Below, piece after piece: positions 35,655 to 44,404 of a DNA stretch of 64,000 nt. Under the pieces are notes generated by a model, which saw only the letters and a program-made list of their open reading frames with translations, made no database searches and had not been told where the DNA came from. The stretch's first letter is position 1; each line of letters starts with the position of its first letter. The position numbers and the translations under genes were made by a program. The stretch lies in assembly GCA_963841045.1 (NCBI GenBank), contig CAWJBD010000003.1, positions 124,001 to 188,000 on the forward strand. The letters are read 5' to 3'. The DNA comes from Aalborgiella sp963841045 (GTDB lineage Bacteria; Pseudomonadota; Gammaproteobacteria; Burkholderiales; Burkholderiaceae_C).

Positions 35655-36593
35655 ATGAACACAATTAGCCCATCCGTCCACACCGTTTTAGGCGCAGGCC
35701 AAGTGGCCAAAGCCACCATAGCGGTTTTGCGCGAACGTGGTTTACCTGTGCGCGTGGTGCATAAGAGTGGCACTTTTCCCAAGCAGGAAGGTGTTGATGT
35801 GGTGGCTGCCGATGTGAACGACTTGGCGCAATTGACTGCTGCATTCAAAGGCTCTGCTGTCGTCTACATGTGCGCCATGCCAGCCTACCATCGTTGGGCA
35901 GAAGAATTTGACGTGATGATGCAAAACGTTATTTCTGCCTGCGAAGCCAACAACAGCAACTTGGTCTTTGCCGACAATTTGTACATGTACCAAGAGTCAC
36001 CCAGCACCGCACTGACTGAAGACACTCCACAGCAACCAATCACCAAAAAAGGCGTGGTGCGGGCGCGCATTGCCAACATGGTTTTAGAGGCGCACAAAGC
36101 TGGAAAAATCAAAACCTCAATCGCACGCGCATCGGACTTCATAGGTCCAGGAATTAAAAATAGCATGCTGGGCGAACGATTTTTTCCACCGCTGTTGACG
36201 GGAAAAATCGTACGCTGGTTTGGCAAGCCCGATGTGGCTCACAGCTACACCTATGTGCCGGATTTTGCGAATGCACTGGTTGAACTGGGTGTGGATGGTC
36301 AAGGCTGGGGCGAGGCTTGGCACGTGCCCACCTGCGTGACCTGCACAGCCAATGAAGTGGCAGCGCAAACGGCAGCGCTGGTTCATCAAACACCCAAAAT
36401 CGTGCCAACTGGTGCATGGATGTTGCGCATGGTCGGCATCTTCTTGCCTGCCGCCAAAGAAATGATTGAAATGCTGCCCCACTTTGAAACGCACTATGTG
36501 GTAGACGACAGCAAATGGCGTAGCCGCATGAAGTCACGTGCCACGCCGTGGCCTGAGGCGCTGGCAGCGACTGTCGCCAGCTTTAAGGCATAA
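35655..36593 (+). CDS. NAD(P)-dependent epimerase/NmrA-like SDR
   Basis: A 312-residue atypical short-chain dehydrogenase. The Rossmann start is VLGAGQVAKATIAVLRERGLPVRVVHKS, with a GxGxxA variant of the glycine motif, followed by DVVAADVNDLAQLTAAFKGSAVVYMCA. The position of the catalytic Tyr is occupied by NLYMYQES. IARASDFIGPGIKNSML and SYTYVPDFANALVELGV match extended SDRs. It is probably the target of the divergent LysR gene and may act on a small quinone, aldehyde or sugar-like substrate, which cannot be decided here. Confidence 0.85.
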   Translation: MNTISPSVHTVLGAGQVAKATIAVLRERGLPVRVVHKSGTFPKQEGVDVVAADVNDLAQLTAAFKGSAVVYMCAMPAYHRWAEEFDVMMQNVISACEANNSNLVFADNLYMYQESPSTALTEDTPQQPITKKGVVRARIANMVLEAHKAGKIKTSIARASDFIGPGIKNSMLGERFFPPLLTGKIVRWFGKPDVAHSYTYVPDFANALVELGVDGQGWGEAWHVPTCVTCTANEVAAQTAALVHQTPKIVPTGAWMLRMVGIFLPAAKEMIEMLPHFETHYVVDDSKWRSRMKSRATPWPEALAATVASFKA

Positions 36594-36600
36594 ATTTTCA

Positions 36601-36646
36601 CCTTAGACGGCGTATTAATTGATTGTTTAGCTATATTAAATATAGC
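36601..36646 (-). repeat. 48-bp interspersed element, copy 8 (diverged)
   Basis: On the minus strand it reads GCTATATTTAATATAGC, then CAATCAATTAATACGCCG and CTAAGG. The central AGGCAAT is altered. It lies just after the SDR stop, between convergent genes. Confidence 0.75.
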
Positions 36647-36684
36647 ATCAGCACGACAGTCTACTCTGCCGTGTTGGCATCACA

Positions 36685-37341
36685 TCAAGGCTGAATATTG
36701 AACCAAATCTCGTTTTTGCGCATGAACCATGGCGTAAAAGGCGCGTTGTAGCGCGAATACAGCGGCTCACCTTGGGTTTTGACACCCGCTTTGGCCAGCG
36801 CAGTTTTGAGAATATTCAAATGTTCATCGTAGTTGCTCTGCGACCAACTTCCTGAATAGCGATGCGCCGCCACCGTTTTACCAGCCACTTGACGTAACTT
36901 GACCTGAGGGTCGGTAGGCTCTGGCAAAGTAGCCAAGGTATACGCGCTTGGCATCATGAACTGCACCAAGAAACCATTGCTGGTCGGCGTTTGCACCACT
37001 GGCGCTGTCATGTCAATCTTGGTAGATGCTGTTGATGCTGAAGACGTGACCGGTGTTTGTACCACGGGTGCTGTCATCTCTAGCTTGCGTTCGCCTTTGT
37101 TCTTACCAAAGATGTAGCCACCCAATAAGCTGAAGGCTTGGTTGCCCGCATCCGCTTCTGGCCCAGGCACAACAACTTCGGCCACGATGTAAGGCTCATA
37201 TTTGCGAATTTCATAAACATCGTTGCTTTGCACCACAACATAGCTGGGTTGCTCAATGGCCTGCGTTGCTGTCGATGTCATCAGCAAACTGCCGATGGCC
37301 GATGCCGCAAGAACGGATTTAAAAACTTGAATCCCCTTCAT
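36685..37341 (-). CDS. SOUL family heme-binding protein, exported
   Basis: A 218-residue protein with a signal peptide (SVLAASAIGSLLMTSTATQAIEQ, cleavage near residue 28). The SOUL domain starts PSYVVVQSNDVYEIRKYEPYIVAEVVV, and the family's YIFGKNKGERKLEMTAPVVQTP is followed by a near repeat, KIDMTAPVVQTP. Eukaryotic relatives bind heme. The C-terminus FTPWFMRKNEIWFNI is typical. It may handle heme in the periplasm; the role is unproven. It is not close enough to ettA to be an operon. Confidence 0.88.
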   Translation of the reverse strand: MKGIQVFKSVLAASAIGSLLMTSTATQAIEQPSYVVVQSNDVYEIRKYEPYIVAEVVVPGPEADAGNQAFSLLGGYIFGKNKGERKLEMTAPVVQTPVTSSASTASTKIDMTAPVVQTPTSNGFLVQFMMPSAYTLATLPEPTDPQVKLRQVAGKTVAAHRYSGSWSQSNYDEHLNILKTALAKAGVKTQGEPLYSRYNAPFTPWFMRKNEIWFNIQP

Positions 37342-37429
37342 CTGCTTACTCCTTAGTCGCTGTGATTAGCATTGACTATTTGAAGCCATTTGAAGCGATT
37401 GCAAGCCTATCACAATATACAACTCAAAC

Positions 37430-37478
37430 GCTATACATTTAATAGCGCCTTAGGCAATAAATACGCCGGCTATAGGCC
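37430..37478 (+). repeat. 48-bp interspersed element, copy 9
   Basis: Reads GCTATACATTTAATAGC, then TAGGCAATAAATACGCCGG and CTATAGGCC, near consensus. Its final GGCC is also the start of a 26-bp perfect palindrome (37475-37500). Confidence 0.9.
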
Positions 37479-37500
37479 AGTTTTATATATAAAACTGGCC
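37475..37500. other. 26-bp perfect palindrome after ettA
   Basis: GGCCAGTTTTATA and its exact reverse complement TATAAAACTGGCC meet with no spacer. It lies 21 bases after the ettA stop on the minus strand and abuts repeat copy 9. No T-run follows on either strand, so it may be a weak terminator or part of an insertion footprint. Confidence 0.7.
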
Positions 37501-37520
37501 AAGATGCTGAATGTGGCGAC

Positions 37521-39182
37521 TTAATGAATCGCTTTAAACCGCATGCGCTTGGGCTTGGCGCCCTCTTCACCTAGGCGGCGCTTTTTGTCTTCTTCGTACT
37601 CTTGGTAGTTGCCGTTGTAGAAGGTCCATTGGCTGTCGCCTTCGCAGGCCAAAATGTGGGTGGCGATGCGGTCTAAGAACCAACGATCGTGGCTGATGAC
37701 CATGACAGAGCCAGCGAATTCTAAGAGTGCATCTTCCAACGCGCGCAAGGTTTCCACGTCCAAGTCGTTGGATGGCTCGTCCAACATCAACACGTTGCCG
37801 CCCGCAATCAAAGTTTTGGCCAAGTGCAAACGACCGCGTTCACCACCTGATAGCGTACCGACGCGTTTTTGCTGGTCTTGACCATTGAAGTTGAAACGTC
37901 CGCAGTATGCGCGGCTGGGCATTTGGAATTTGCCCACGGTCAAAATATCCAAACCACCAGAGACGTCTTCCCACACGGTTTTGGCATTTTCCAATTCATC
38001 GCGATGCTGGTCTACAAACGCCATGCGCACGGTTTTACCGATTTTCACTTCGCCGCTGTCTGGCTGTTCTTTGCCAGCGATGAGTTTGAACAAAGTGGAT
38101 TTACCCGCGCCGTTGGGACCGATGATTCCGACGATGGCACCAGCTGGTACTTGGAAGCTCAAGTTATCAATCAACACGCGGTCACCAAACGATTTGGTGA
38201 CGTTTTTGAATTCAATCACTTCGTTACCCAAACGCTCGGCCACGGGAATAAAAATCTCTTGCGTCTCGTTACGTGCTTGGTATTCGTAATCAGACAATTC
38301 TTCAAAGCGGGCCAAGCGCGATTTGCTTTTGGCTTGTCGTGCTTTGGGGTTTTGGCGAGACCATTCCAATTCTTTCTTCAAAGCCTTGGTGCGTGCCTCT
38401 TCGCCCTTTTGTTCTTGCGCCAAGCGCACTTGTTTTTGCTCTAACCAGCCGCTGTAGTTGCCTTTCCATGGAATGCCGTTGCCACGGTCCATTTCCAAAA
38501 TCCACTCTGCGGCGTTGTCCAAAAAGTAACGGTCATGGGTAATGGCCACCACGGTGCCCGAATAGCGTTGTAAAAATTGCTCCAACCAATCCACCGATTC
38601 AGCATCCAAATGGTTGGTGGGTTCGTCCAGCAAGAGCATTTCGGGTTTGGACAAAAGCAAAGCGCAAAGCGCCACGCGGCGCTTTTCACCACCCGACAGC
38701 ACGCCAATTTTGGCATCCCATGGTGGCAGACGCAGCGCATCGGCGGCGATTTCAAGTTGGTGTTCACTGTCGGTACCTGCTGTCGCAATGATGGCTTCTA
38801 ACTCGGCTTGTTCGGCGGCCAGTGCATCAAAGTCAGCGTCTTCTGCGCCATAGGCGATATAGACTTCTTCCAAGCGCGCTTTGGCGGCAAACACTTTGCC
38901 CATGCCAGCTTCCACGCTTTCGCGCACGGTGTGTTCGTTGTTAAGTTGTGGCTCTTGCGGCAAATAACCGATGTGCAAACCCGGCATCGGCGTGGCTTCA
39001 CCTTCAAACTCTTTGTCCACACCCGCCATGATTTTGAGCAAGCTGGACTTGCCTGAACCATTGACGCCCAGCACACCAATTTTGGCGCCTGGGAAAAAGC
39101 TGAGAGACACGTCTTTGATGATTTGACGCTTGGGCGGAACCGTCTTGCTCAGATGGTTCATGGTAAATACGTATTGGGCCAT
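37521..39182 (-). CDS. ettA: EttA, energy-dependent translational throttle ABC-F ATPase
   Basis: An ABC-F protein that binds the ribosomal E site and gates the first elongation step according to the ATP/ADP ratio. The 553-residue protein has two ABC domains: Walker A GVNGSGKSSLLKIMAG and GPNGAGKSTLFKLIAG, signature SGGEKRR and SGGERGR, Walker B MLLLDEPTNHLD and VLMLDEPSNDLD. A charged arm and linker (ARTKALKKELEWSRQNPKARQAKSKSRLARFEELSDYEYQARNETQEIFIP) identify EttA. The first ABC has the usual arm insertion (YIAYGAEDADFDALAAEQAELEA). No transmembrane part is present. It is monocistronic. Confidence 0.95.
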   Translation of the reverse strand: MAQYVFTMNHLSKTVPPKRQIIKDVSLSFFPGAKIGVLGVNGSGKSSLLKIMAGVDKEFEGEATPMPGLHIGYLPQEPQLNNEHTVRESVEAGMGKVFAAKARLEEVYIAYGAEDADFDALAAEQAELEAIIATAGTDSEHQLEIAADALRLPPWDAKIGVLSGGEKRRVALCALLLSKPEMLLLDEPTNHLDAESVDWLEQFLQRYSGTVVAITHDRYFLDNAAEWILEMDRGNGIPWKGNYSGWLEQKQVRLAQEQKGEEARTKALKKELEWSRQNPKARQAKSKSRLARFEELSDYEYQARNETQEIFIPVAERLGNEVIEFKNVTKSFGDRVLIDNLSFQVPAGAIVGIIGPNGAGKSTLFKLIAGKEQPDSGEVKIGKTVRMAFVDQHRDELENAKTVWEDVSGGLDILTVGKFQMPSRAYCGRFNFNGQDQQKRVGTLSGGERGRLHLAKTLIAGGNVLMLDEPSNDLDVETLRALEDALLEFAGSVMVISHDRWFLDRIATHILACEGDSQWTFYNGNYQEYEEDKKRRLGEEGAKPKRMRFKAIH

Positions 39183-39310
39183 TTTGTTTTAAAAATCCGA
39201 AATTTCTGGGGAATGAAAAGCGTTCAAGCGAATGATTCAACAGAATATCGCTACGCCAGCCTCGTATTATCGCAGTTATCGAAATACCGATTCAGCAACC
39301 GCAAGGCAAA

Positions 39311-39336
39311 AAAAAGAGCGCCATGGCGCTCTTTTT
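39311..39336 (-). terminator. Intrinsic terminator after the lipoprotein pair
   Basis: A 26-bp perfect palindrome with arms AAAAAGAGCGCCA and TGGCGCTCTTTTT. On the minus strand it continues into T (plus-strand A from 39308), 25 bases after the lipoprotein stop. A strong Rho-independent signal, possibly bidirectional. Confidence 0.88.
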
Positions 39337-39360
39337 GTAGTGAACTGTGCTCAAAAAAAA

Positions 39361-40107
39361 TCAAGCTCCGTTTGCTGCGCAAATTTGACTGATAGTCAAT
39401 ACAAGTTCCTTGCTTTGCACGCCTTCTAAGCTACCATCAGGCTTCTTTCCTGTTGCAAAGAATGTTAGATAATTCGTAGATTCTTCAAAATCTCCAGAGC
39501 ACACGATTTGAACGGTATAAGTGCTTCCAGTATTTTGCGGATTGATCAGTGTATTTGGATACTCAGTTGCCACGCGAGAGCTATCTTCAAATGTAAATTT
39601 GTAGCTCTCAATCCCATCAGGATCAGTTGCGGTAATTTCACAATTCATGGTGGCTTCAGGCAAAGCTATGTTCATAGGAAAAGCTTCTACAGGTGTGCAT
39701 GTCAATGAACCTAATGTCAGTGGCGTGTTTGCGACAACTGGCTTGGGCGCGGGGGTACTTAAGCAGCCCGCACCTTTCACTTTGACTTTGAAAACTGCAT
39801 TGGTGCCATCGGGTGCTGTGATGGTGAACTCAACTGGGTTGGTGTAATCACGCGCCACGCGGGGGTCTGGGCTGACCGATGCGCCAAAGGTTTCAGCGGC
39901 AATCGTCATGTTTTCGATGGTCGTGGCACAGTTGCCCAGTTCACTCAAGTCAATCACCACAATTTCACCTTCAACCTTGCCTTTGATGCCTTGGGCACTG
40001 AAATCGGCGTTGACGATAGTGGGGTCAGAGCTGCTGCAGCCAGCGAGTATTGATAAAGCAATGCCAAGCCCTGCAAAGAATTGAATTAATTTTGATGTTG
40101 ATTTCAT
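39361..40107 (-). CDS. Lipoprotein, paralogue B of a tandem pair
   Basis: A 248-residue predicted lipoprotein (lipobox LAGC, Cys at about 24, then SSSDPT). The first half (about residues 29-130) is nearly identical to its upstream neighbour, including FSAQGIKGKVEGEIVVIDLSD-type sequence, NCATTIENMTIAAETFGASVSPDPRVARDYTNPVEF and FKVKVKGAGC. The second half (from about residue 135) is clearly different, with EITATDPDGIESYKFTFEDSS resembling an Ig-like/cadherin fold. I recognise no specific function. It is 64 bases after paralogue A on the same strand and ends before a strong terminator. Confidence 0.8.
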   Translation of the reverse strand: MKSTSKLIQFFAGLGIALSILAGCSSSDPTIVNADFSAQGIKGKVEGEIVVIDLSELGNCATTIENMTIAAETFGASVSPDPRVARDYTNPVEFTITAPDGTNAVFKVKVKGAGCLSTPAPKPVVANTPLTLGSLTCTPVEAFPMNIALPEATMNCEITATDPDGIESYKFTFEDSSRVATEYPNTLINPQNTGSTYTVQIVCSGDFEESTNYLTFFATGKKPDGSLEGVQSKELVLTISQICAANGA

Positions 40108-40171
40108 GGTGCTTTCCTTTCGCTTTTAACGGTTAATCTTTAATACCTGTAGCAATCCAAAAATGAGCGAA

Positions 40172-40921
40172 TCATTCAATTAAATTAGGACAAATATCCC
40201 CAGCAGAAATGGTAATCCTACTTAAACTTTCCGATTCCTCACTGCCATCAGGCATCTTGCCTGCAACATTGATTTGTAAGACTATGGGTTGATCATCGTA
40301 AAAAGTATTGCTACAACTTAATTCCACCAGTATTTTGTCCCCTTCCTGCTTATGTGATTTTAGGGAGCTTGAATAGAAATCTTCGCTCTCTCCGTAATTT
40401 AACTGCACGTCATAGTATGCAACTCCATCGGGATCAACCGCAGAAATCTCACAGTAAACTGTGGTTTCATCACTTTCTGCTAGGGTTAATGGCTTGAATC
40501 TCACTGGCTGACATGTAAAGTCACCCAAATCAAGCGGTGTGTTTTTAACCACTGGCTTGGGAGCGGGGGTACTTATGCAACCAGCGCCTTTCACCTTGAC
40601 TTTGAAAACTGCTTTGGTGCCATCGGGTGCAGTCACGGTGAATTCAACAGGATTGGTGTAGTCACGCGCAACGCGTGGATCTGGGCTGACCGATGCGCCA
40701 AAGGTTTCTGCAGCGATGGTCATGTTTTCAATGGTGGTGGCGCAGTTGCCCAGATCACTCAAGTCAATCACCACAATTTCACCTTCGACCTTGCCTTTGA
40801 TGCCCTGGGCACTGAAGTCGGCCGCAACATTTGTTGGGTCAGAACTGCTACAGGCTGCCAACAAAGACAAAGCCATACCCAGTGCCAATGTCGATTTGAT
40901 GATTCTTTTAATGTTGTTCAT
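40172..40921 (-). CDS. Lipoprotein, paralogue A of a tandem pair
   Basis: A 249-residue predicted lipoprotein (MNNIKRIIKSTLALGMALSL then lipobox LAAC). Residues about 28-130 match paralogue B almost exactly, with repeated domain wording such as GKVEGEIVVIDLSDLGNCATTIENM. The C-terminal half differs: CEISAVDPDGVAYYDVQLNYGESEDFYSSS and a tail DGSEESESLSRITISAGDICPNLIE. Sharing of an N-terminal half with divergent C-terminal halves suggests duplication followed by replacement or rapid change. Extracytoplasmic; the ligand is unknown. Confidence 0.8.
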   Translation of the reverse strand: MNNIKRIIKSTLALGMALSLLAACSSSDPTNVAADFSAQGIKGKVEGEIVVIDLSDLGNCATTIENMTIAAETFGASVSPDPRVARDYTNPVEFTVTAPDGTKAVFKVKVKGAGCISTPAPKPVVKNTPLDLGDFTCQPVRFKPLTLAESDETTVYCEISAVDPDGVAYYDVQLNYGESEDFYSSSLKSHKQEGDKILVELSCSNTFYDDQPIVLQINVAGKMPDGSEESESLSRITISAGDICPNLIE

Positions 40922-41004
40922 ATATTTCCTTATCGTTAACTTAAGAAGTACACAAAAGTAACGTTATCACAATATGAGAACTATTGCACACTTTTTTTAC
41001 TGGG

Positions 41005-41388
41005 TTAAACCCGCACAAATAGGGTCTGCAAAGGCACATCTCCTACTTGTCGACTCGCATGACCATGGTGTTTGGGGTCAAAAACTGCGCCCAATGGCAA
41101 GGTGTCGTTGGAAAAAAACGATTCGCCAGCTTTAAAAATACGCGATGAGCCGTCTTGCAAAAATATTTCCATCGCACCACTCAAAACCACCAGCCATTGC
41201 GGCGTGGTGGTGCAATGAAAACTACTTTTGAAACCGACAGGACTTTGCCTAAACTGAAAACCTCCACTGGATTGCAAAGGCGACAGCTTGGCCTCTGGCT
41301 TACCATCAGTCAAGTGCAAAGCTTCCTCACGGAATTTGGCGAATCCGTCGGTATCGGTGTAAAGAATGGTTTGTGTGATTTGTGACAT
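41005..41388 (-). CDS. Cupin-domain protein
   Basis: A 127-residue single-domain cupin: HCTTTPQWLVVLSGAMEIFLQDGSSRIFKAGESFFSNDTLPLG is the beta-barrel core, with His ligand candidates (FHCTTTP, KHHGHAS) and GHASRQVGD. The metal-binding motif is partly altered (no clear HxH). The family acts as small-molecule dioxygenase, isomerase or sensor; the function here is not predictable. It is divergent from the NarI-like/Fe-S pair, leaving a gap of about 150 bases. Confidence 0.8.
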   Translation of the reverse strand: MSQITQTILYTDTDGFAKFREEALHLTDGKPEAKLSPLQSSGGFQFRQSPVGFKSSFHCTTTPQWLVVLSGAMEIFLQDGSSRIFKAGESFFSNDTLPLGAVFDPKHHGHASRQVGDVPLQTLFVRV

Positions 41389-41535
41389 AGCTGTGCAAAA
41401 TTTCGGTTGAGATGCGTGGATTGTAGGGAAAGCTACTTGTAAGAACCCATTTCATTGCGATATATCAAGCTTTTTGTTCGCAACGGGCGTAGAGTCAGGT
41501 TGTAGAGTAGTTTTCAAACAAAAAGAGGAAGACAA

Positions 41536-42219
41536 ATGACCTTACTTGACTTTGCCCGCGGTCCAGCTCTGTACCTGTCCTTGTTCATCTTTGTTCTAGG
41601 GACAGGATGGCGTTTGTTGCATCTGTGGCGACGACCGCGCATGCCTGATCTATCACCCGCGCGTGAAGGTATGCCTAGCAACACCGTTGCTGCACGCAAA
41701 GCCATTGTGCGAGGCATGTGGCCACGCCAAGAGTTTGGGCAAGCGGCACTGGTGACCACTTACAACGGCTATATCTTTCACATTGGTTTGGCGGTGGTAT
41801 TTTTGGGCTATGCGCCGCACATCGCTTTTATCCAACGAATCACCTGGCTATCGTGGCCAGCCCTGCCCGATGTGGTGATGTACTTTGCTGCGGCAGCAAC
41901 CATTATGTCCTTGCTGTTTGCTCTCTACTGGCGCTTGACCGATGCAGTGTTACAGCGGATTTCGAATTCGAATGATTGGATCACCTGGACGGTAACTTTT
42001 TTGCCGATGATCACAGGCATGGCGGTTATTAATGAAGCTTCAGTTATCACCGTAGCGCGTGAACAGGTGATTTACCCAACACCGTTGGCTATCCATCTTT
42101 TGTCTTTGGAGTTATTGTTGATTTGGTTTCCATTTGGCAAGCTGATGCATGCCATATTGTTTGCATTTTCACGTGGCAGCACGGGCATACGATTTAACCA
42201 CAGAGGAGTAGAACTATGA
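41536..42219 (+). CDS. NarI/DsrM-like membrane cytochrome b subunit
   Basis: A 227-residue integral-membrane protein with about five hydrophobic segments. Candidate heme ligands are His in YIFHIGLAVVFLG and YAPHIAF, and in PLAIHLLSLELLLIWFPFGKLMHAILFAFSRG. This pattern resembles the gamma subunit of respiratory nitrate reductase and the DsrM/HdrE subunit of heterodisulfide-reductase-like complexes. The stop overlaps the next ATG (ATGA), so it is translationally coupled to the Fe-S gene. No NarGHJ genes are nearby, so it is probably not nitrate reductase. Confidence 0.82.
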   Translation: MTLLDFARGPALYLSLFIFVLGTGWRLLHLWRRPRMPDLSPAREGMPSNTVAARKAIVRGMWPRQEFGQAALVTTYNGYIFHIGLAVVFLGYAPHIAFIQRITWLSWPALPDVVMYFAAAATIMSLLFALYWRLTDAVLQRISNSNDWITWTVTFLPMITGMAVINEASVITVAREQVIYPTPLAIHLLSLELLLIWFPFGKLMHAILFAFSRGSTGIRFNHRGVEL

Positions 42220-43526
42220 GTACGGCGACCGAAGTTTTACATCCTAGCTTTGACAAACAAGGCACGACCAGCGACAGCGATCGTTTGAAATCCGCAGTCA
42301 GCAGTTTTCTGACTGACTTTGGTACGACGACAGCCCTGCATTTAGAAGCCTGTGTGCATTGTGGTTTGTGCGCCCAAGCCTGTCATTTCCATTTGGCAAC
42401 GGGTGATGCCAAATACACACCCATATTGAAGTTAGAACCCCTGCGTCGTGCTTACCAACGTGAAGCCAGTGCTTTTTCACCTTGGTTGAAAAAATTAGGT
42501 TGGTACAAAGAGCCCAGCATTGAAGACTTAGAGCGTTGGCAAGAGCTGGTGTATGACTCTTGCAATATGTGCGGACGCTGCACAGTGGCTTGCCCGATGG
42601 GAATTGACATAGCTGAATTGGTGCGCGATACCCGCCATGGCATGTACAAAGCTGGCTTGCTACCCGAGCGCATGGCGCTGATGGACAGAACCGCGCAACA
42701 ATGGAACAGCACCGCCACACCTGGTGAAGACTTACCTGACATCTTGGCCGAAGTGTCCAAAGAACACGGCGTCGAAATTCCTTGCGATTTGGCATCCGCA
42801 GATATATTGGTGACTGCAGCGCCAGCCGAACTGGGCGAACATACCAAAGCCATGGCCGATGCTGCAAAGATATTGAACACAAGCGGCGTGCGCTGGACCA
42901 TGCACCAAGAAGGTTTTGATGCCTCCAACATTGGTTTCAACAACGGGGATGTTGCTCTGCAAGAAAAGCTGACCCGTGCTTTGATAGATACCGCCGTCAA
43001 AATTGGCGCACACACCGTGCTCTTGCCCGAGTGTGGCCATGCTTATGGTGCAGCACGATGGGAAGCCGCCAGATGGTATGGCAAGGCACTGCCTGTGCGT
43101 GTGATTCACATGACAGAGTTTTTAGACGAAATGCTGGCGAATGGGAAAATCAAGGTCAACAAAATCAAACATACCGCTACCTTTCATGACCCATGCCAAA
43201 TTGTGCGACGCGGTGGTTTGGAAGCTGCCGCCAGACGTGTCATCTCAGCACTGGGCTTGGAATTGGTTGAGCTAGAAAACCACGGCACCACCGGATTTTG
43301 CTGCGGTGGTGGCGGTGGCGTGGTCTCTAACCAGCGTGCCACACCTTTGCGCTACAAAGTATTTGCCATGAAGCAAGCGCAAGTTGAAGCAACGGGTACG
43401 CAACACTTCGTTACCAGTTGTGGGCAATGTCGCATCACCTTAGAGATGGGTGCTAAAAATGCCAATTGGGACAAACATGTTGACAGCCTGCTAGAAATGG
43501 TGGCTGACAATTTAATTCAGAACTAA
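42216..43526 (+). CDS. HdrD/DsrK-like Fe-S CCG-domain protein
   Basis: A 436-residue cytosolic iron-sulfur protein. Two 4Fe-4S motifs lie near residues 46-57 (CVHCGLCAQACHF) and 117-130 (CNMCGRCTVACPMG). The second half has CCG-domain pieces FHDPCQIVRRGG and GFCCGGGGGVVSNQ, and a further TSCGQCRITLEMGA. Such proteins accept electrons or reduce disulfide-like partners with a membrane cytochrome b, as in HdrDE, DsrMK or GlpC-type complexes. With the upstream NarI-like gene it forms a two-subunit redox module of unknown donor and acceptor. Confidence 0.82.
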   Translation: MSTATEVLHPSFDKQGTTSDSDRLKSAVSSFLTDFGTTTALHLEACVHCGLCAQACHFHLATGDAKYTPILKLEPLRRAYQREASAFSPWLKKLGWYKEPSIEDLERWQELVYDSCNMCGRCTVACPMGIDIAELVRDTRHGMYKAGLLPERMALMDRTAQQWNSTATPGEDLPDILAEVSKEHGVEIPCDLASADILVTAAPAELGEHTKAMADAAKILNTSGVRWTMHQEGFDASNIGFNNGDVALQEKLTRALIDTAVKIGAHTVLLPECGHAYGAARWEAARWYGKALPVRVIHMTEFLDEMLANGKIKVNKIKHTATFHDPCQIVRRGGLEAAARRVISALGLELVELENHGTTGFCCGGGGGVVSNQRATPLRYKVFAMKQAQVEATGTQHFVTSCGQCRITLEMGAKNANWDKHVDSLLEMVADNLIQN

Positions 43527-43634
43527 ACAATCTGAAGATTTTTGATTCATATCTAACGATCGGGTTTAAACAGTACCCCAACAAGAATCCGTTCACTCAT
43601 TTGAATCGATTCATTTTGAATGAATGACTGATTT

Positions 43635-43680
43635 GCTATATATTTAATAGCATCGTAGGCAATAAATATGCCGGATACAG
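43635..43680 (+). repeat. 48-bp interspersed element, copy 10
   Basis: Reads GCTATATATTTAATAGC, then TAGGCAATAAATATGCCGG and ATACAG. It lies in the 227-base gap between the Fe-S gene and the cupin/epimerase-like gene. I saw nothing else in that gap except weak hairpins. Confidence 0.88.
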
Positions 43681-43753
43681 ATGAATTTTACTTATAAACA
43701 AGTCAGCTAAACGTCTACCCACGATTAAAACTTGGGTTAGTTAAAGAGTGACA

Positions 43754-44287
43754 TCACTTAAAAGTGTATGGAATTTCTTTCGAACTGGATGGTATTCGCC
43801 AATGGTCAGGGTCGTCATACTGGTAGGCCAAATCAACCGCATTCAGTAAAACGCTGATTTCTGAGCCGTAATTTTGCACACCATGCCAGACTTTTGGGGG
43901 AATGACAATCAGCATGGGTCTTTGTGCGCCCATTTTGTATTCGGTTAACAAACCATAAGTCGGCGAGTCCTGCCGCGCATCAAACAACACCACTCTGAAT
44001 TGCCCGGTGACGGCAAAAAGCCTATCAGTCGTTTTGCTATGCGCATGCCATGCGCTAATATGGCCTGGATGCATGGTAGAGACGAAAACCTGATCCACGC
44101 TCGGTGCGGATGTCAGCCACTCGCTTCGCATTACCTCAGTCAAATGACCATAGTCGGTCATGACTGGTTTGATTTCAATGATTGAAACACCTTCGATTTG
44201 TTTGTTTCGGCTGGGTACCCAGTTTTTAGTCATGCTTGCAGCATCTTGCTGTGCTTCTGACAATAGCCAATTTTTATTTTCATTCAT
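43754..44287 (-). CDS. RmlC/FdtA-like cupin (sugar-nucleotide isomerase family)
   Basis: A 177-residue RmlC-fold protein: GVSIIEIKPVMTDYGHLTEVMRSEWL, VFVSTMHPGHISAWHAHSKTTDRLFAVTGQFRVVLFDAR, and PPKVWHGVQNYGSE give the double-stranded beta-helix with the conserved His cluster. This family includes dTDP-4-dehydrorhamnose 3,5-epimerase and FdtA/WxcM-like sugar isomerases. The residues here do not settle which. It is about 115 bases downstream of a glycosyltransferase on the same strand, which suggests a small glycan cluster. Confidence 0.8.
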   Translation of the reverse strand: MNENKNWLLSEAQQDAASMTKNWVPSRNKQIEGVSIIEIKPVMTDYGHLTEVMRSEWLTSAPSVDQVFVSTMHPGHISAWHAHSKTTDRLFAVTGQFRVVLFDARQDSPTYGLLTEYKMGAQRPMLIVIPPKVWHGVQNYGSEISVLLNAVDLAYQYDDPDHWRIPSSSKEIPYTFK

Positions 44288-44404
44288 ATAGAACTCCGAA
44301 AAGAATTAGCCACGCTGATTGACCAAACAAACTACAAACCACGTCGCTTTCTAGCCATTTTAATGACTGACCCTTTTCTCGGATAACGCAGCCAATAAGC
44401 TAGA

